Below are positions 19,141 through 28,374 of a stretch of DNA of 34,589 nucleotides, piece by piece. The notes under the pieces were generated by a model. The model was not told the DNA's origin, searched no databases, and saw nothing but the letters and a program-made list of their open reading frames with translations. The stretch's first letter is position 1; the number at the start of each line of letters is the position of its first letter. The translations under genes were made by a program, and so were the position numbers. Source of the DNA: an uncultured Clostridia bacterium (GTDB taxonomy: Bacteria > Bacillota > Clostridia > Christensenellales > UBA1242). The stretch lies in contig CAMENR010000011.1 in NCBI GenBank assembly GCA_945928645.1, positions 1 to 34,589 on the forward strand, in the 5' to 3' direction.

Positions 19141-19452
19141 TCATTTGCGAGCCAGCTTTTTTAGTAAGTCGGTTATTTTCTTTTGCTGTGTTGCCACGAT
19201 GTTCTCTAGATAACTATTTCTTTCTATTTGTTTTTTTAGTCTTTCCTCTGCAATTCCAAGGTCCACTATAGTTGTGCGAAAATTTTCTGTAGCCATATCA
19301 CACTCCCTTTTTAGTTCCTCCTGAACTTGAGTTATGGCATACCTTTTTACAATCTTCACAAGTCCTTGAAACAAAGCATTTATTTCCTGATCGCCAATCG
19401 TTTTTGCATATTTACTTTTGGCTTTTGCAAATTCTATCAAAGTTTTTTCCAT
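19141..19452 (-). CDS. Small helical/coiled-coil protein, function unknown
   Basis: I use the ATG at 19452 (103 aa, MEKTLIEFAKAKSKYAKTIG) because GGGAGAAA lies just upstream. The ORF-track form from 19542 adds 30 residues rich in Phe/His/Asn with no site. The product is almost entirely helical and charged, with a heptad-like C-terminal half (EERLKKQIERNSYLENIVAT). No family recognised. It lies 62 bp upstream of addB on the same strand and probably shares its transcript, but its N-terminal region has nothing specific to repair. Confidence 0.65.
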   Translation of the reverse strand: MEKTLIEFAKAKSKYAKTIGDQEINALFQGLVKIVKRYAITQVQEELKRECDMATENFRTTIVDLGIAEERLKKQIERNSYLENIVATQQKKITDLLKKLARK

Positions 19453-19530
19453 ATACTTTCTCCCAAAAAGAATATTTCCAAAATAATCAATTCTAAACGC
19501 AAAAAAATTGTCGAAAGCATAGTGATTGTG

Positions 19531-19558
19531 TTGCAAACTCATACTTTTATATTATAAA
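19531..19558 (+). promoter_or_regulatory. Candidate promoter of the 327-aa gene
   Basis: TTGCAA, 16-nt spacer, TATAAA on the plus strand. Its -10 overlaps the -10 of the opposing candidate promoter (19551-19556), so the two directions may compete. Confidence 0.4.
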
Positions 19559-19578
19559 AAATAAAGATATATTAACAA
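19551..19578 (-). promoter_or_regulatory. Candidate promoter for the small gene and addBA
   Basis: The minus strand reads TTGTTA, 16-nt spacer, TATAAT. The start would fall near 19544 and leave about 90 nt before the ATG at 19452. It is also the only clear candidate for addB-addA. Confidence 0.45.
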
Positions 19579-19596
19579 AAAAATATGGGAGAAACT

Positions 19597-20580
19597 ATGC
19601 AAAAATATCTACATATCAAACCAACATTTGATGCCTTGGTGGAAATAAAAAATGAAAGTTTTGAATTAACTTCAAACAAAATAACTTCTTTTTTGCTAAA
19701 TTTGGAAGAAAACAATATAAAAATTAACTTCTATCCGTTGGACAACAAAAACAAGACCTCCATTCCCTTTTGCTTGGTTGCAAATCTTGAAAAGGGGGTT
19801 GTGGTTACTAAAAGCGAAAACACCTCACTAATAAAATATCCCCACGACAACCTACTACTTGAAGTGGAGCCTTTTTTGCTTTACGACAGCACCTTGGGGG
19901 AGCATACAAAAAAATTATCCTTGCAAGAAGGCGACTGCACCATATACTATTCTCGTGGCTCGGCAGGACTTGTAAAAATTGAAAACAGTGCTGACACTTT
20001 ACAATTTCAATTCTCAAAAGGCATCAACACACTAGATGCAAGGGCAAGCAAAAATACAATCTTTATTTGGGCAGAAAATGACAACAAAAAATATTCTATT
20101 GCCATAGTCAGCAAAAATAATAATCAATTTGAGTTGAAAAGATTGGAAAATGTTGACTTGCTAGAGATTGATAGCAACTATATAAAAACATTTAGAAACC
20201 TCCACACAACCCTTGGCCATGGGATTGTGGGAGAATATCCAATAAAAACTCTTATTGGCAAATATAAACTGGTAAAAACAGAAAATAGACCCACTTTCTG
20301 CTCAAATGAAAAACTTATTCCCTATTACTTTCTAGATGCAATAAAGGTAAAAGATTTTGCATTGGCGAGAAGTTATCTTTCCCAATCGTTGTCAAGTAGT
20401 TTAGATGATATTCATCTAGAGTCTTTTTTTGATAATTTTTATGACTTTGGTCAAAATCTTGGCGAAAATATATTCCCAGAAGATGTAGCACTTTTTTATG
20501 AGCAGAATGGCATAAAAATTGCAAAAATATATCATTTTTCTATAGAAAAAGGAAAAATTGCCGACATAACCGAAGTATAA
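19597..20580 (+). CDS. Unknown protein, possible C-terminal NTF2-like domain
   Basis: I start at the ATG at 19597 (MQKYLHIKPTFDALVEI, 327 aa): the ORF-track ATG at 19585 is part of the ATGGGAGA that serves as its ribosome binding site. No signal peptide or TM helix. The first two thirds are beta-rich with no motif I recognise. The last about 95 residues (YYFLDAIKVKDFALARSYLS ... FSIEKGKIADIT) have the pattern of an NTF2-like (SnoaL/DUF4878-type) fold; this is inference. No known neighbour partner, and no terminator is seen before the next gene. Confidence 0.7.
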   Translation: MQKYLHIKPTFDALVEIKNESFELTSNKITSFLLNLEENNIKINFYPLDNKNKTSIPFCLVANLEKGVVVTKSENTSLIKYPHDNLLLEVEPFLLYDSTLGEHTKKLSLQEGDCTIYYSRGSAGLVKIENSADTLQFQFSKGINTLDARASKNTIFIWAENDNKKYSIAIVSKNNNQFELKRLENVDLLEIDSNYIKTFRNLHTTLGHGIVGEYPIKTLIGKYKLVKTENRPTFCSNEKLIPYYFLDAIKVKDFALARSYLSQSLSSSLDDIHLESFFDNFYDFGQNLGENIFPEDVALFYEQNGIKIAKIYHFSIEKGKIADITEV

Positions 20581-20711
20581 TAGAAAGAATATTCAAAATA
20601 AAACATTTAATAAAAGCAAAATTAAATGGTATTTGAAAATTTTTTTGTTATAAAATATCCTTGCAAAAATATATCAAATAATCATAGCTATCCAAAAACT
20701 ATTCAAAATGA

Positions 20712-20740
20712 TTGTTATTTTGTAATAAAAATGATAAAAT
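20712..20740 (+). promoter_or_regulatory. Promoter of the zinc metallopeptidase gene
   Basis: TTGTTA, 17-nt spacer, TAAAAT on the plus strand, followed closely by the AGGAG site at 20751. The 5' leader would be only about 15 nt. Confidence 0.6.
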
Positions 20741-20762
20741 AATAATTAATAGGAGAATTATT

Positions 20763-21494
20763 ATGTTTTTTTCTGCTTATTGGGAATATTATTTAATGGG
20801 GATTATACTTCTCCCTGGACTTATACTTGCAATGTATGCACAGCACAAAGTTTCTTCTACTTATTCAAAATATCGCAAAGTTATGAGTCAAAAACAAGTT
20901 ACTGCAAGTGATTTTTTAAGAGGTCTGCTACCAACTTGCGACCTGGGACATATAACCGTAAAAAAAGTATCTGGCGAACTTACAGATTATTATGACCCAA
21001 GGAAAGAGGAAATTTGTTTGTCTAGTGGGGTGTATGACTCTCAATCTGTTGCTAGCCTTGGCATTGCCTGCCACGAACTTGGTCATGCTTTACAGAAAAA
21101 GGAAAAATATCTACCTTATCAAATAAGGCATTTCCTTGTGCCTGTTACAAACATTGCGTCTACACTCCTTTGGCCATTGGTCGTTATTGGTCTTATACTA
21201 AATATTGGTGCAACTGATGGCAGTTTGATAGGAAATATTTTTCTTTGGAGTGGGATTGGATTTTTTAGCTTGGCTGTGATATTTAATTTGGCGACATTGC
21301 CTGTGGAATTTAACGCATCAAAAAGAGCAATTTCTATACTGCAATCTACAGGGACTTTGAATGATGAAGAGCTAGAACAAACAAAAGAAGTCCTCAATGC
21401 TGCAGCCCTAACATATGTAGCAGCGCTTGTAGTGTCTATTCTCAACTTCTTACGTTTTCTGATTGTTATACTTAGTAGAAGTAGGCGAGATTGA
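20763..21494 (+). CDS. YugP-type neutral zinc metallopeptidase
   Basis: The ATG at 20763 (MFFSAYWEYYLMGIILLPGL, 243 aa) has AGGAG 7 nt upstream; the ORF-track extension to 20712 lies over the promoter and is unlikely. It is the COG2738/YugP family: a membrane-anchored M48-like protease with an N-terminal TM helix, the zinc motif CHELGHALQ (HExxH), and two or three TM segments after it (LLWPLVVIGLILNIG, FLWSGIGFFSLAVIFNL, AALVVSILNFLRFLIVI). It sits in the membrane with the catalytic site near the surface. Substrates are not known for most members. A strong terminator follows. Confidence 0.9.
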   Translation: MFFSAYWEYYLMGIILLPGLILAMYAQHKVSSTYSKYRKVMSQKQVTASDFLRGLLPTCDLGHITVKKVSGELTDYYDPRKEEICLSSGVYDSQSVASLGIACHELGHALQKKEKYLPYQIRHFLVPVTNIASTLLWPLVVIGLILNIGATDGSLIGNIFLWSGIGFFSLAVIFNLATLPVEFNASKRAISILQSTGTLNDEELEQTKEVLNAAALTYVAALVVSILNFLRFLIVILSRSRRD

Positions 21495-21538
21495 TCATTT
21501 ATCTACTCAAAAAAATCTATATAAGATAATGTTTACAC

Positions 21539-21577
21539 AAAAATACTCTATTGCATTAGACAACAGAGTATTTTTTT
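21539..21577 (+). terminator. Terminator after the metallopeptidase gene
   Basis: AAAAATACTCT ... AGAGTATTTTTTT, an 11-bp stem with an inner TTG/CAA extension and a T-run on the plus strand. It is about 50 nt after the stop codon and also serves the opposite strand moderately. Confidence 0.8.
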
Positions 21578-21655
21578 ATCAAAAGTTTGTTTCCTTCATT
21601 TTATTTAACAAATCAAAAATAAATTACAAAAATGTATTTCATTACAATTATATCC

Positions 21656-22351
21656 TTAATTGCTGAAGTTTAGATATTTTACAATACCACATGCTATTGC
21701 ATAACATATCTTTGTTTGATATTGCTTTGTTTGAAGCAATATTTCTTCTTGCGGATTGCTCAAAAAACCACATTCCACAAGGACAGAAGGAATATCTGTG
21801 CAGTTTACTATATAATAATCTCCCACCTTGGCAAGTTTTTTTGCATCTGGGATTTGAACACCCAACTCGTCTTGCACACATTGAGCAAACTTTTCCCCTT
21901 GCTCGCTACCCTTCTTAAAAAAAGCTTGAGCACCACAACAGCTGGACAACGGAAAACTGTTCATATGCAAAGAAACCACAAGTTCTGGGTTGCAATCTTC
22001 AATGATTTCCTTTCTTTTCTTCATATCACTTTTTTTAAGATTTTTTTGAGAAGAATCATACAATCCATTTCCGTCGTTTCTTGTTAGTTTCGCACTTACT
22101 CCCAAATTTTCCAACTGATTGGCAAGGTTTTGAGCAAAGGCTAGGTTCAACTCACTCTCAAACACTCCAGTATTTTTGCCCACACAACCGCCATCAATAC
22201 CACCATGTCCTGCGTCAATGACCACTGTATATTCTGTTTTTGGAGAATAGCCCACTTCCTTGACTGCAAAATAAGTTCCAAACACACCCACTATCGCCAC
22301 AATAATCAAAATCGCAAATATTACTATCTTTTTTCTAATACAAACAATCAT
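21656..22351 (-). CDS. N-acetylmuramoyl-L-alanine amidase (Amidase_3, CwlD-like)
   Basis: I start at 22351 (MIVCIRKK, 231 aa) because GAGG lies 6 nt upstream; the ORF-track start adds 16 residues without support. One N-terminal TM anchor (IVIFAILIIVAIVGVFGTYF) precedes an Amidase_3 domain: VIDAGHGGIDGG with the first zinc histidine, VFESELNLAFA with the zinc glutamate, VVSLHMNSF with the second histidine and VLVECGFLSN with the catalytic glutamate. It cuts the lactyl-peptide bond of peptidoglycan. Length and anchor resemble CwlD of the spore cortex, but vegetative relatives share the same form, so sporulation cannot be inferred from it. Confidence 0.88.
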   Translation of the reverse strand: MIVCIRKKIVIFAILIIVAIVGVFGTYFAVKEVGYSPKTEYTVVIDAGHGGIDGGCVGKNTGVFESELNLAFAQNLANQLENLGVSAKLTRNDGNGLYDSSQKNLKKSDMKKRKEIIEDCNPELVVSLHMNSFPLSSCCGAQAFFKKGSEQGEKFAQCVQDELGVQIPDAKKLAKVGDYYIVNCTDIPSVLVECGFLSNPQEEILLQTKQYQTKICYAIACGIVKYLNFSN

Positions 22352-22599
22352 ATTATCCTCATAATATCTTATTAAAATATGATGTTTTATATGCAACAAA
22401 CACTTAAGGATATCAAAATATTAGAAAAAAATGTTACAAAAAAACAACCTAAATTATAAAAGTAAACTTTATATTATTATATAAACTATAATAACTTATT
22501 TACCATTTATAATAAGATTGTTTTAACTAGTTAATTTGTTAGTTTTACTTAGTATTTTATGTTAATTGTATTGATAAATTCTTTTATTTTGACAATTGT

Positions 22600-23652
22600 T
22601 TATAGTGGGATATTGGACACTGCACCAAGGTTTATGTCGCTTAGCCCAACATTGTTTATGAGATTAAAATATCCCTGGCTAGCAATCATTCCGGCATTGT
22701 CTGTGCAAAGTTTCATATCTGGCAAAAATACTTGAATACCTTCTTTTTCTGCCTTTGATTGCAATGTGCTTCTGAGATAACTATTTGCTGATACCCCACC
22801 TGCAACACATAGTTTGTTGCAGTTATATTCTTTGCAAGCTCTTATACATTTTTCTATCAAAGGGTCAAAGGCTTCTTTTTGAAAAGATGCACAAATATCT
22901 TCCACAGGGATTGGTTTATTCTTTTGAGTAAGAGTGTGGACATAATTTATTATTGCCGTCTTAAGCCCACTAAAAGAGCAATCATAAGAATGTTTCAAAT
23001 TATCCTTAACAAAGCGAATATTTGCTTTGCCTTGTTTTGCCAATTTATCAACTTTTGGGCCACCAGGATAGCCAAGCCCCATAACTCTGGCAATTTTGTC
23101 CCCGGCTTCTCCCACTGCATCATCAAGGGTAGAACCTATTGTTTCAAAATTTATATAATCTTTGGCATAAACTATCGCAGTGTGGCCACCACTTACAATA
23201 AGGCTCACAAAAGGTGGAGTTAAGTCTTTGTGCGAAACATAATTGGCGCTAATATGTCCACGAATATGGTTTACAGCAACGAGAGGAATATTAAGGCTGT
23301 ATGCAAGAGTTTTGGCAAAAGATACCCCCACCATCAATGCTCCAATAAGCCCCGCGCCATATGTAACCGCAATGGCATCTATGTCTTGCAATGTTATCCC
23401 AGCAGTTTTTAGTGCCTCATCTAGCACCCCCATAATAGCCATAACGTGATTTCTGCTAGCCACCTCTGGCACAACTCCACCAAACCTTGTATGTATATCT
23501 ATTTGTGTCGAGATAACATTTGACAATACTTCCCTGCCATTTTTCACCACTGCCATAGAGGTTTCATCGCAACTGCTTTCTATCCCCAGCACCAAAATAT
23601 CTTTTTGATTTTTCAGTTTTTCAACTTTTTTCTGCATTTCTTCAAAATACAT
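22600..23652 (-). CDS. tsaD: tRNA N6-adenosine threonylcarbamoyltransferase TsaD
   Basis: A 350-aa TsaD. VLGIESSCDETSMAVV is the family start, VNHIRGHISANYV carries the metal-binding HxxxH, and LSFSGLKTAII-like CSFSGLKTAIINYVH plus CVAGGVSANSYLR complete the ASKHA ATPase fold. With TsaB/TsaC/TsaE it makes t6A37 on ANN-decoding tRNAs. The true start could be the ATG six codons in (MQKKVEKLK). It is 11 bp downstream of prfB and probably ends the secA-prfB-tsaD unit. No terminator is obvious in the AT-rich 22400-22599 gap. Confidence 0.96.
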   Translation of the reverse strand: MYFEEMQKKVEKLKNQKDILVLGIESSCDETSMAVVKNGREVLSNVISTQIDIHTRFGGVVPEVASRNHVMAIMGVLDEALKTAGITLQDIDAIAVTYGAGLIGALMVGVSFAKTLAYSLNIPLVAVNHIRGHISANYVSHKDLTPPFVSLIVSGGHTAIVYAKDYINFETIGSTLDDAVGEAGDKIARVMGLGYPGGPKVDKLAKQGKANIRFVKDNLKHSYDCSFSGLKTAIINYVHTLTQKNKPIPVEDICASFQKEAFDPLIEKCIRACKEYNCNKLCVAGGVSANSYLRSTLQSKAEKEGIQVFLPDMKLCTDNAGMIASQGYFNLINNVGLSDINLGAVSNIPL

Positions 23653-23663
23653 TTTTCACCGCC

Positions 23664-24762
23664 TTATAGGCTCTTTTTGAGATAGTCCAAAATAAATGGC
23701 TTTATATCTCCGTCCATAACACCCTCTACATTTGATGTTTCATAACCAGTTCTGTGGTCTTTGACCATGGTGTATGGGCAAAAAACATAAGACCTTATTT
23801 GGCTTCCCCATTCAATTTTCTTTATATCGCCTTTGATATCATTAAGATTCTTTCTTCGTTCTTCTTCTTTTAGGGCAATAAGTTTGCTCTTTAATATCTT
23901 AAATGCCATTTCTCTATTTTGTATTTGGCTACGTTCGTTTTGGCAAGTAACAACTATCCCTGTTGGGAAGTGAGTTATCCTTATTGCACTGTCCGTTTTG
24001 TTGACGTGTTGCCCACCTGCGCCACTGCTCCTGTAGGTGTCAATTCTGATGTCGTCAGGTGAAATTTCCACTTCGTTGTCATCAGAAATCTCTGGCATAA
24101 CTTCTAGGCTGGCAAAACTGGTGTGTCTGCGCTTGTTTGCGTCAAATGGCGAAATTCTAACCAATCTATGAACACCCATCTCTGCCTTAAGATAACCATA
24201 TGCCTTGTCGCCTGACACTACAAATGTTACACTCTTTATCCCAGCCTCATCACCGTCTAGCATATCGACAACATTCATATCGTAGCCATTTTTTTCACAA
24301 AATCTGGCATACATTCTATAAAGCATACTCGCCCAATCCTGCGCTTCTGTACCACCAGCACCAGCATGAATGGACAATATAGCATTGCAATCGTCATATT
24401 CCCCATTCAGCAAAGTTGAAATTGTATTTTCTTCCAAAAATTCGTCAAACTGATTTATCTTTGCAATGAGTTCATTGAAGGACTGTTCGTCATCCTCCAG
24501 TTCCAAAAGTTCCAGCAAAAATTCTATATCTTCCTCATATTTTTCACAAGAATATATAACCGAAAGTTTGCTTTCTATATTTTTTATTTCCTTTCCATTC
24601 TTTTTGCTTTTTTCTAGGTCATTCCAAAAGTCAGGATTTTCTTGCTCTTTTTTCTTTTCTTCTAAAATTTTTAACAAGTTTTCCTTGTCAAAGACACTCC
24701 TTTAAGTAATCACTCTTGTCTTTGAGTTTGGAAAAAATTTCTCTTTGTTCGTCAACTACCAT
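23664..24762 (-). CDS. prfB: Peptide chain release factor 2, with programmed +1 frameshift
   Basis: The ORF track shows only 337 aa from a TTG. The real gene starts at ATG 24762 (GGAG 8 nt upstream): 24 codons MVVDEQREIFSKLKDKSDYL-KECL end in CTT TGA C, preceded by AAGGAG with a 3-nt gap (TGT). The ribosome slips from CTT (24691-24693) into +1, reads GAC from 24689, and continues DKENLLKILEEKK. The total is 365 aa, normal for RF2. RISPF contains the SPF anticodon-like triplet for UGA, and SSGAGGQHVNKTDSAI the GGQ peptidyl-hydrolysis motif. The site is the same autoregulatory frameshift known in E. coli and B. subtilis. secA lies 13 bp upstream. Confidence 0.96.
24688..24703 (-). promoter_or_regulatory. 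prfB programmed +1 frameshift site
   Basis: Minus strand AAGGAG TGT CTT TGA (then C). A Shine-Dalgarno-like AAGGAG sits 3 nt before the CTT slip codon, the same spacing as the AGGGGG TAT CTT TGA C site of E. coli. When RF2 is scarce, the slow UGA lets the ribosome shift; when abundant, termination at this UGA limits RF2. Confidence 0.92.
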
Positions 24763-24775
24763 TTTTTTTCTCCAA

Positions 24776-27448
24776 TTATTTTCCGCAACAATGTTTATAT
24801 TTTTTGCCACTGCCACATGGGCATGGGTCATTTCTACCCACCACCTTTTTGCTTACTGCTTGGCTAGGCTTTTGATTGGTTTGCAAATTTCGAGGTTGAT
24901 TGCTTGGCATTTGCTGTGTTACTCGTTGAAATTGAATATTAAGAAGATGTGTGCAAGTGTCTTCTCTTATTTGCCTTATCATCTTTTCAAACATATCAAA
25001 GCCATCACGCTTGTATTCGACAAGTGGGTCATGACCACCGTATGCCTGAAGCCCAATTTCTTTCCTTAACATATCCATAGTGTCAATATGTTCCATCCAC
25101 AACACGTCAACCACACGAAGAAGGAACAAACCCTCAAATTTTGCAAAATTAAGCCCCATTTCTTGTGCTTTTTGGGTAACATTTTTATATCTTTCCTCAA
25201 CATAACTCAAGACTTTGTTATATACATCTTCTACCTCGCAGTCTTCTACAAAGTCTTCAGTTATTAGGTTAGTTCCCTTCTCTACCAATCTAACTTCTAG
25301 TTCTTTGTTAAGTTTTTCAAGGTCCCAATCATAATAAGGGATATCATCATCAATGTTGTTATAGACTACTTCTTTTACAACATCTGGGAACATATCCAAC
25401 ACTTCTTGATGAATGTCCACTCCAGCCAAAACTTTATCTCTTTCGGCATAGATAAGTTCACGTTGTTGGCTCATAACATTGTCATATTCTAAAACAAACT
25501 TACGCATAGCATAGTTTTGTGCCTCAATCTTTCTTTGGGCGGTTTCTATTTGTTTGGATAGGAATTTTATTTGGAATGGGGTGTCGTCATCCACACGGAA
25601 TGCCCTTGCAACTGCTTTCATTTTGTCCCCACCAAAACGCCTAATAAGGTCGTCTTCCATAGAAACATAAAACACACTGCTACCTGGGTCGCCCTGACGT
25701 CCTGCACGACCACGAAGCTGATTGTCTATACGCCTGCTCTCGTGTCTATCTGTGCCAATAATGCAAAGACCACCAAGTTCCACCACTTCTTTCTTTTCGG
25801 CATCTGTTATTGCCTTGTTTTTGGCGAGCAAATCGAAATACTGTTCTCTAAGTTTTTGCAAGTCATCACTCAAATTGGCTATATAACTTGACGCCAACTC
25901 CAATTCGTTGGCATTTATACCCTTGTCTTTTAGTTGTTTTTTTGTCAAAAATTCTGGATTGCCACCCAGCAAGATATCTGTTCCACGACCAGCCATATTG
26001 GTTGCTATGGTTACTGCTCCTTTTCTGCCTGCTTGAGCAACAATTTCAGATTCCTGCTCGTGATTTTTGGCATTTAACACCATATGCCTTACTTTTTCTC
26101 GTCTTAACATTTCACTGAGTTTTTCACTCTTTTCTACTGTTGATGTGCCTACCAATATTGGTCTACCTGTTTCGTGAACTTTAACAATCTCTCTGACAAC
26201 AGCACGAAATTTGCCTTCTTCTGTGGTGTAGATAATATCTGGCAAATCTTTCCTTATAACAGGAAGATTGGTTGGAATGGTTACAACGTCTAGGTTATAA
26301 ATGCCATTAAACTCTGCTTCTTCTGTTTTTGCTGTACCCGTCATACCACTGAGTTTGTTATACAGTCTAAAGAAGTTCTGGAATGTAATAGTTGCCAAGG
26401 TTTTGTTTTCGTCCTTAATCTTAACACCCTCTTTGGCTTCTATTGCTTGATGCAACCCTTCACTGTATCTTCTGCCAGGCATAAGACGACCAGTAAACTC
26501 GTCAACAATGATAATTTCGTCATCTTTAACTATATAGTTGTCATCTCTTTTCATAATGAAATTGGCTCTAATAGCATTGTTTATGTGGTGGTTAAGTTCT
26601 ATATTATTTATATCCGAAAGATTTTCTACCTTGAAAAATCTTTCTGCCTTTGCAATACCACTTTCAGATAGTCTTATTGCCTTTTCCTTTTCGTCAATTT
26701 CATAATCTTCTGGGGTCAAATTCTTTGCAAATCTTTGTGCAGTATAATACATTTCGCTAGACTTAAACCCTTGCCCAGAAATAATAAGAGGAGTTCTTGC
26801 TTCGTCAATAAGAATACTATCCACTTCGTCCACAATGGCAAAATTTTGACCACGTTGCACTTTGTCTTCTAGCCTTTGGACCATATTATCTCTAAGATAG
26901 TCAAAGCCAAGTTCGTTGTTGGTGCAATATGTGATGTCGCAATCGTAAGCCTTTTTCTTCTCTTCTTTGCTCATATCCGAAAGGTTCACCCCAACGGTCA
27001 GTCCCAAAAATCTGTGAACCTTGCCCATCCATTCGGCATCACGCTTGGCAAGATATTCGTTTACCGTAACTACATGCACACCTTTGCCAGCAAGAGCATT
27101 GAGGTATGCGGGAAGTGTTGCCACAAGAGTTTTACCTTCACCAGTTCTCATCTCTGCAATACGACCTTGATGCAATGCAATGCCACCTAACAGTTGCACA
27201 TGAAAGTGCTTCATATGCAATACCCTTTTGCTTGCCTCCCTAACTGTTGCATAAGCCTCGGGCAATATGTCGTCAAGAGTTTGCCCTTGTTTTAGTTGCT
27301 CCTTAAGATAAGGAGTCATTGCCACCAATTCTTCGTCAGACTTTTTAGAAAACTCTTCATCAAGAGCCTCAATTTGTTCTGCAATTTTTTCTAGTTTTTT
27401 TATGTTTCTTGTGTTATCTGATGGAAACAATTTTGAAAATAATCCCAT
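24776..27448 (-). CDS. secA: Preprotein translocase ATPase SecA
   Basis: An 890-aa SecA, the motor that drives unfolded preproteins through SecYEG. MRTGEGKTL is Walker A, FAIVDEVDSILIDEARTPL the DEAD-type motif II, and GRAGRQGDPGSSVFYVSMED a late helicase motif. The C-terminal VGRNDPCPCGSGKKYKHCCG is the SEC-C zinc motif for SecB/ribosome contact, after a linker rich in Gln/Pro. It heads the secA-prfB-tsaD unit, as in many Bacillota. Confidence 0.98.
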   Translation of the reverse strand: MGLFSKLFPSDNTRNIKKLEKIAEQIEALDEEFSKKSDEELVAMTPYLKEQLKQGQTLDDILPEAYATVREASKRVLHMKHFHVQLLGGIALHQGRIAEMRTGEGKTLVATLPAYLNALAGKGVHVVTVNEYLAKRDAEWMGKVHRFLGLTVGVNLSDMSKEEKKKAYDCDITYCTNNELGFDYLRDNMVQRLEDKVQRGQNFAIVDEVDSILIDEARTPLIISGQGFKSSEMYYTAQRFAKNLTPEDYEIDEKEKAIRLSESGIAKAERFFKVENLSDINNIELNHHINNAIRANFIMKRDDNYIVKDDEIIIVDEFTGRLMPGRRYSEGLHQAIEAKEGVKIKDENKTLATITFQNFFRLYNKLSGMTGTAKTEEAEFNGIYNLDVVTIPTNLPVIRKDLPDIIYTTEEGKFRAVVREIVKVHETGRPILVGTSTVEKSEKLSEMLRREKVRHMVLNAKNHEQESEIVAQAGRKGAVTIATNMAGRGTDILLGGNPEFLTKKQLKDKGINANELELASSYIANLSDDLQKLREQYFDLLAKNKAITDAEKKEVVELGGLCIIGTDRHESRRIDNQLRGRAGRQGDPGSSVFYVSMEDDLIRRFGGDKMKAVARAFRVDDDTPFQIKFLSKQIETAQRKIEAQNYAMRKFVLEYDNVMSQQRELIYAERDKVLAGVDIHQEVLDMFPDVVKEVVYNNIDDDIPYYDWDLEKLNKELEVRLVEKGTNLITEDFVEDCEVEDVYNKVLSYVEERYKNVTQKAQEMGLNFAKFEGLFLLRVVDVLWMEHIDTMDMLRKEIGLQAYGGHDPLVEYKRDGFDMFEKMIRQIREDTCTHLLNIQFQRVTQQMPSNQPRNLQTNQKPSQAVSKKVVGRNDPCPCGSGKKYKHCCGK

Positions 27449-27597
27449 GTAAGTTTTCCCTTCTACTAAATATTTTTGTTTTCGTATATTATCAAAAGTT
27501 TTCCCTTTTGAAAAAACAAAATTTCATTTGTTAGTTTACTATACTTTTTATTAAAATAAAAGACTTTTTTTACAATTTATCCAATTATTGCCCATTT

Positions 27598-27626
27598 TAT
27601 ATAAAATTCGTATAAATTTTAATCAA
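27598..27626 (-). promoter_or_regulatory. Candidate secA promoter
   Basis: The minus strand has TTGATT, a 17-nt spacer and TATATA, about 150 bp upstream of the secA ATG. The intervening leader is AT-rich and contains an inverted repeat (TCAAAAG/CTTTTGA) about 50 nt before the start codon. No better candidate was seen nearer to the gene. Confidence 0.35.
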
Positions 27627-27654
27627 AATTCTCAATAAAAACATTCAAATTGCC

Positions 27655-28362
27655 TTATGCATGACAAAATGTTATACCATAAATACTTCTTGCTTTGCTT
27701 CTTTTCAGGACTTTGGTTATTTCGTCCATAGTTGCTCCTGTTGTGAACACATCATCAACCAGCAATATTGTTTTATTTGACACATCTTCTTTGCTTATAC
27801 ACTCAAAAGCATCAAGCAAATTCTCTTTTCTTTCTGCCTTTGTTAAGTGTGTTTGTGTGGGGGTATCTTTTGTCCTTGATATACAACTATTTATGGGTAT
27901 ATTCAAAATATCTGACAAATGTCTTGCCAATAGTTCTGCCTGATTGTATCCCCTTGACTTCATTCTCTGCTTGCTTAATGGAACAGGGATAATAAGGTCA
28001 ATCTTTTCTTTGCACCCTTGCAAGACCTTTTCCGCCATAAACTCTGCCATTGTCCTTGCAATATATTTTGCTTCGCCATATTTTAGGCTATAAACCATAT
28101 GCTTTGCAACCCCTTCAAATTTGCAACAACAAAATACTCTGTCAAACTTATGCTCAGTTTGCTTACAGTTGTTGCAATACAGAGTGCAGTCGTTTACATT
28201 ATCTCCACACTTGTTGCAACCAAAGGTTATCCAATCTATGTTGCCATAGCAATCATCGCACAGGTAGTGATGGTCATTTTGCAACCTTTCATTAGAACAA
28301 TTTGAGCATTCAAACTTTTCTGCAAACAACTCATTTTCAAATTTTTGTAAAATTTCTTTCAA
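27655..28362 (-). CDS. comFC: ComF-family phosphoribosyltransferase-like protein
   Basis: A 235-aa ComFC-type protein. The first 80 residues have four CxxC pairs (CSNC, CDDC, CNKC, CNNC), a zinc finger region. The PRTase domain has LIIPVPLSKQRMKSRGYNQA and the PRPP-binding loop ILLVDDVFTTGATMDE. In Bacillus ComFC is needed for DNA uptake during competence; in bacteria lacking a full Com system it has an undefined conserved role. It sits 12 bp downstream of recD2. Confidence 0.92.
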   Translation of the reverse strand: MKEILQKFENELFAEKFECSNCSNERLQNDHHYLCDDCYGNIDWITFGCNKCGDNVNDCTLYCNNCKQTEHKFDRVFCCCKFEGVAKHMVYSLKYGEAKYIARTMAEFMAEKVLQGCKEKIDLIIPVPLSKQRMKSRGYNQAELLARHLSDILNIPINSCISRTKDTPTQTHLTKAERKENLLDAFECISKEDVSNKTILLVDDVFTTGATMDEITKVLKRSKARSIYGITFCHA

Positions 28363-28374
28363 TTCCCCACCCTT

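Noticed and set aside
22523-22534. TTAACTAGTTAA palindrome between tsaD and the amidase gene
   Set aside because: A single short AT palindrome without T-run or nearby promoter; likely chance in AT-rich sequence.
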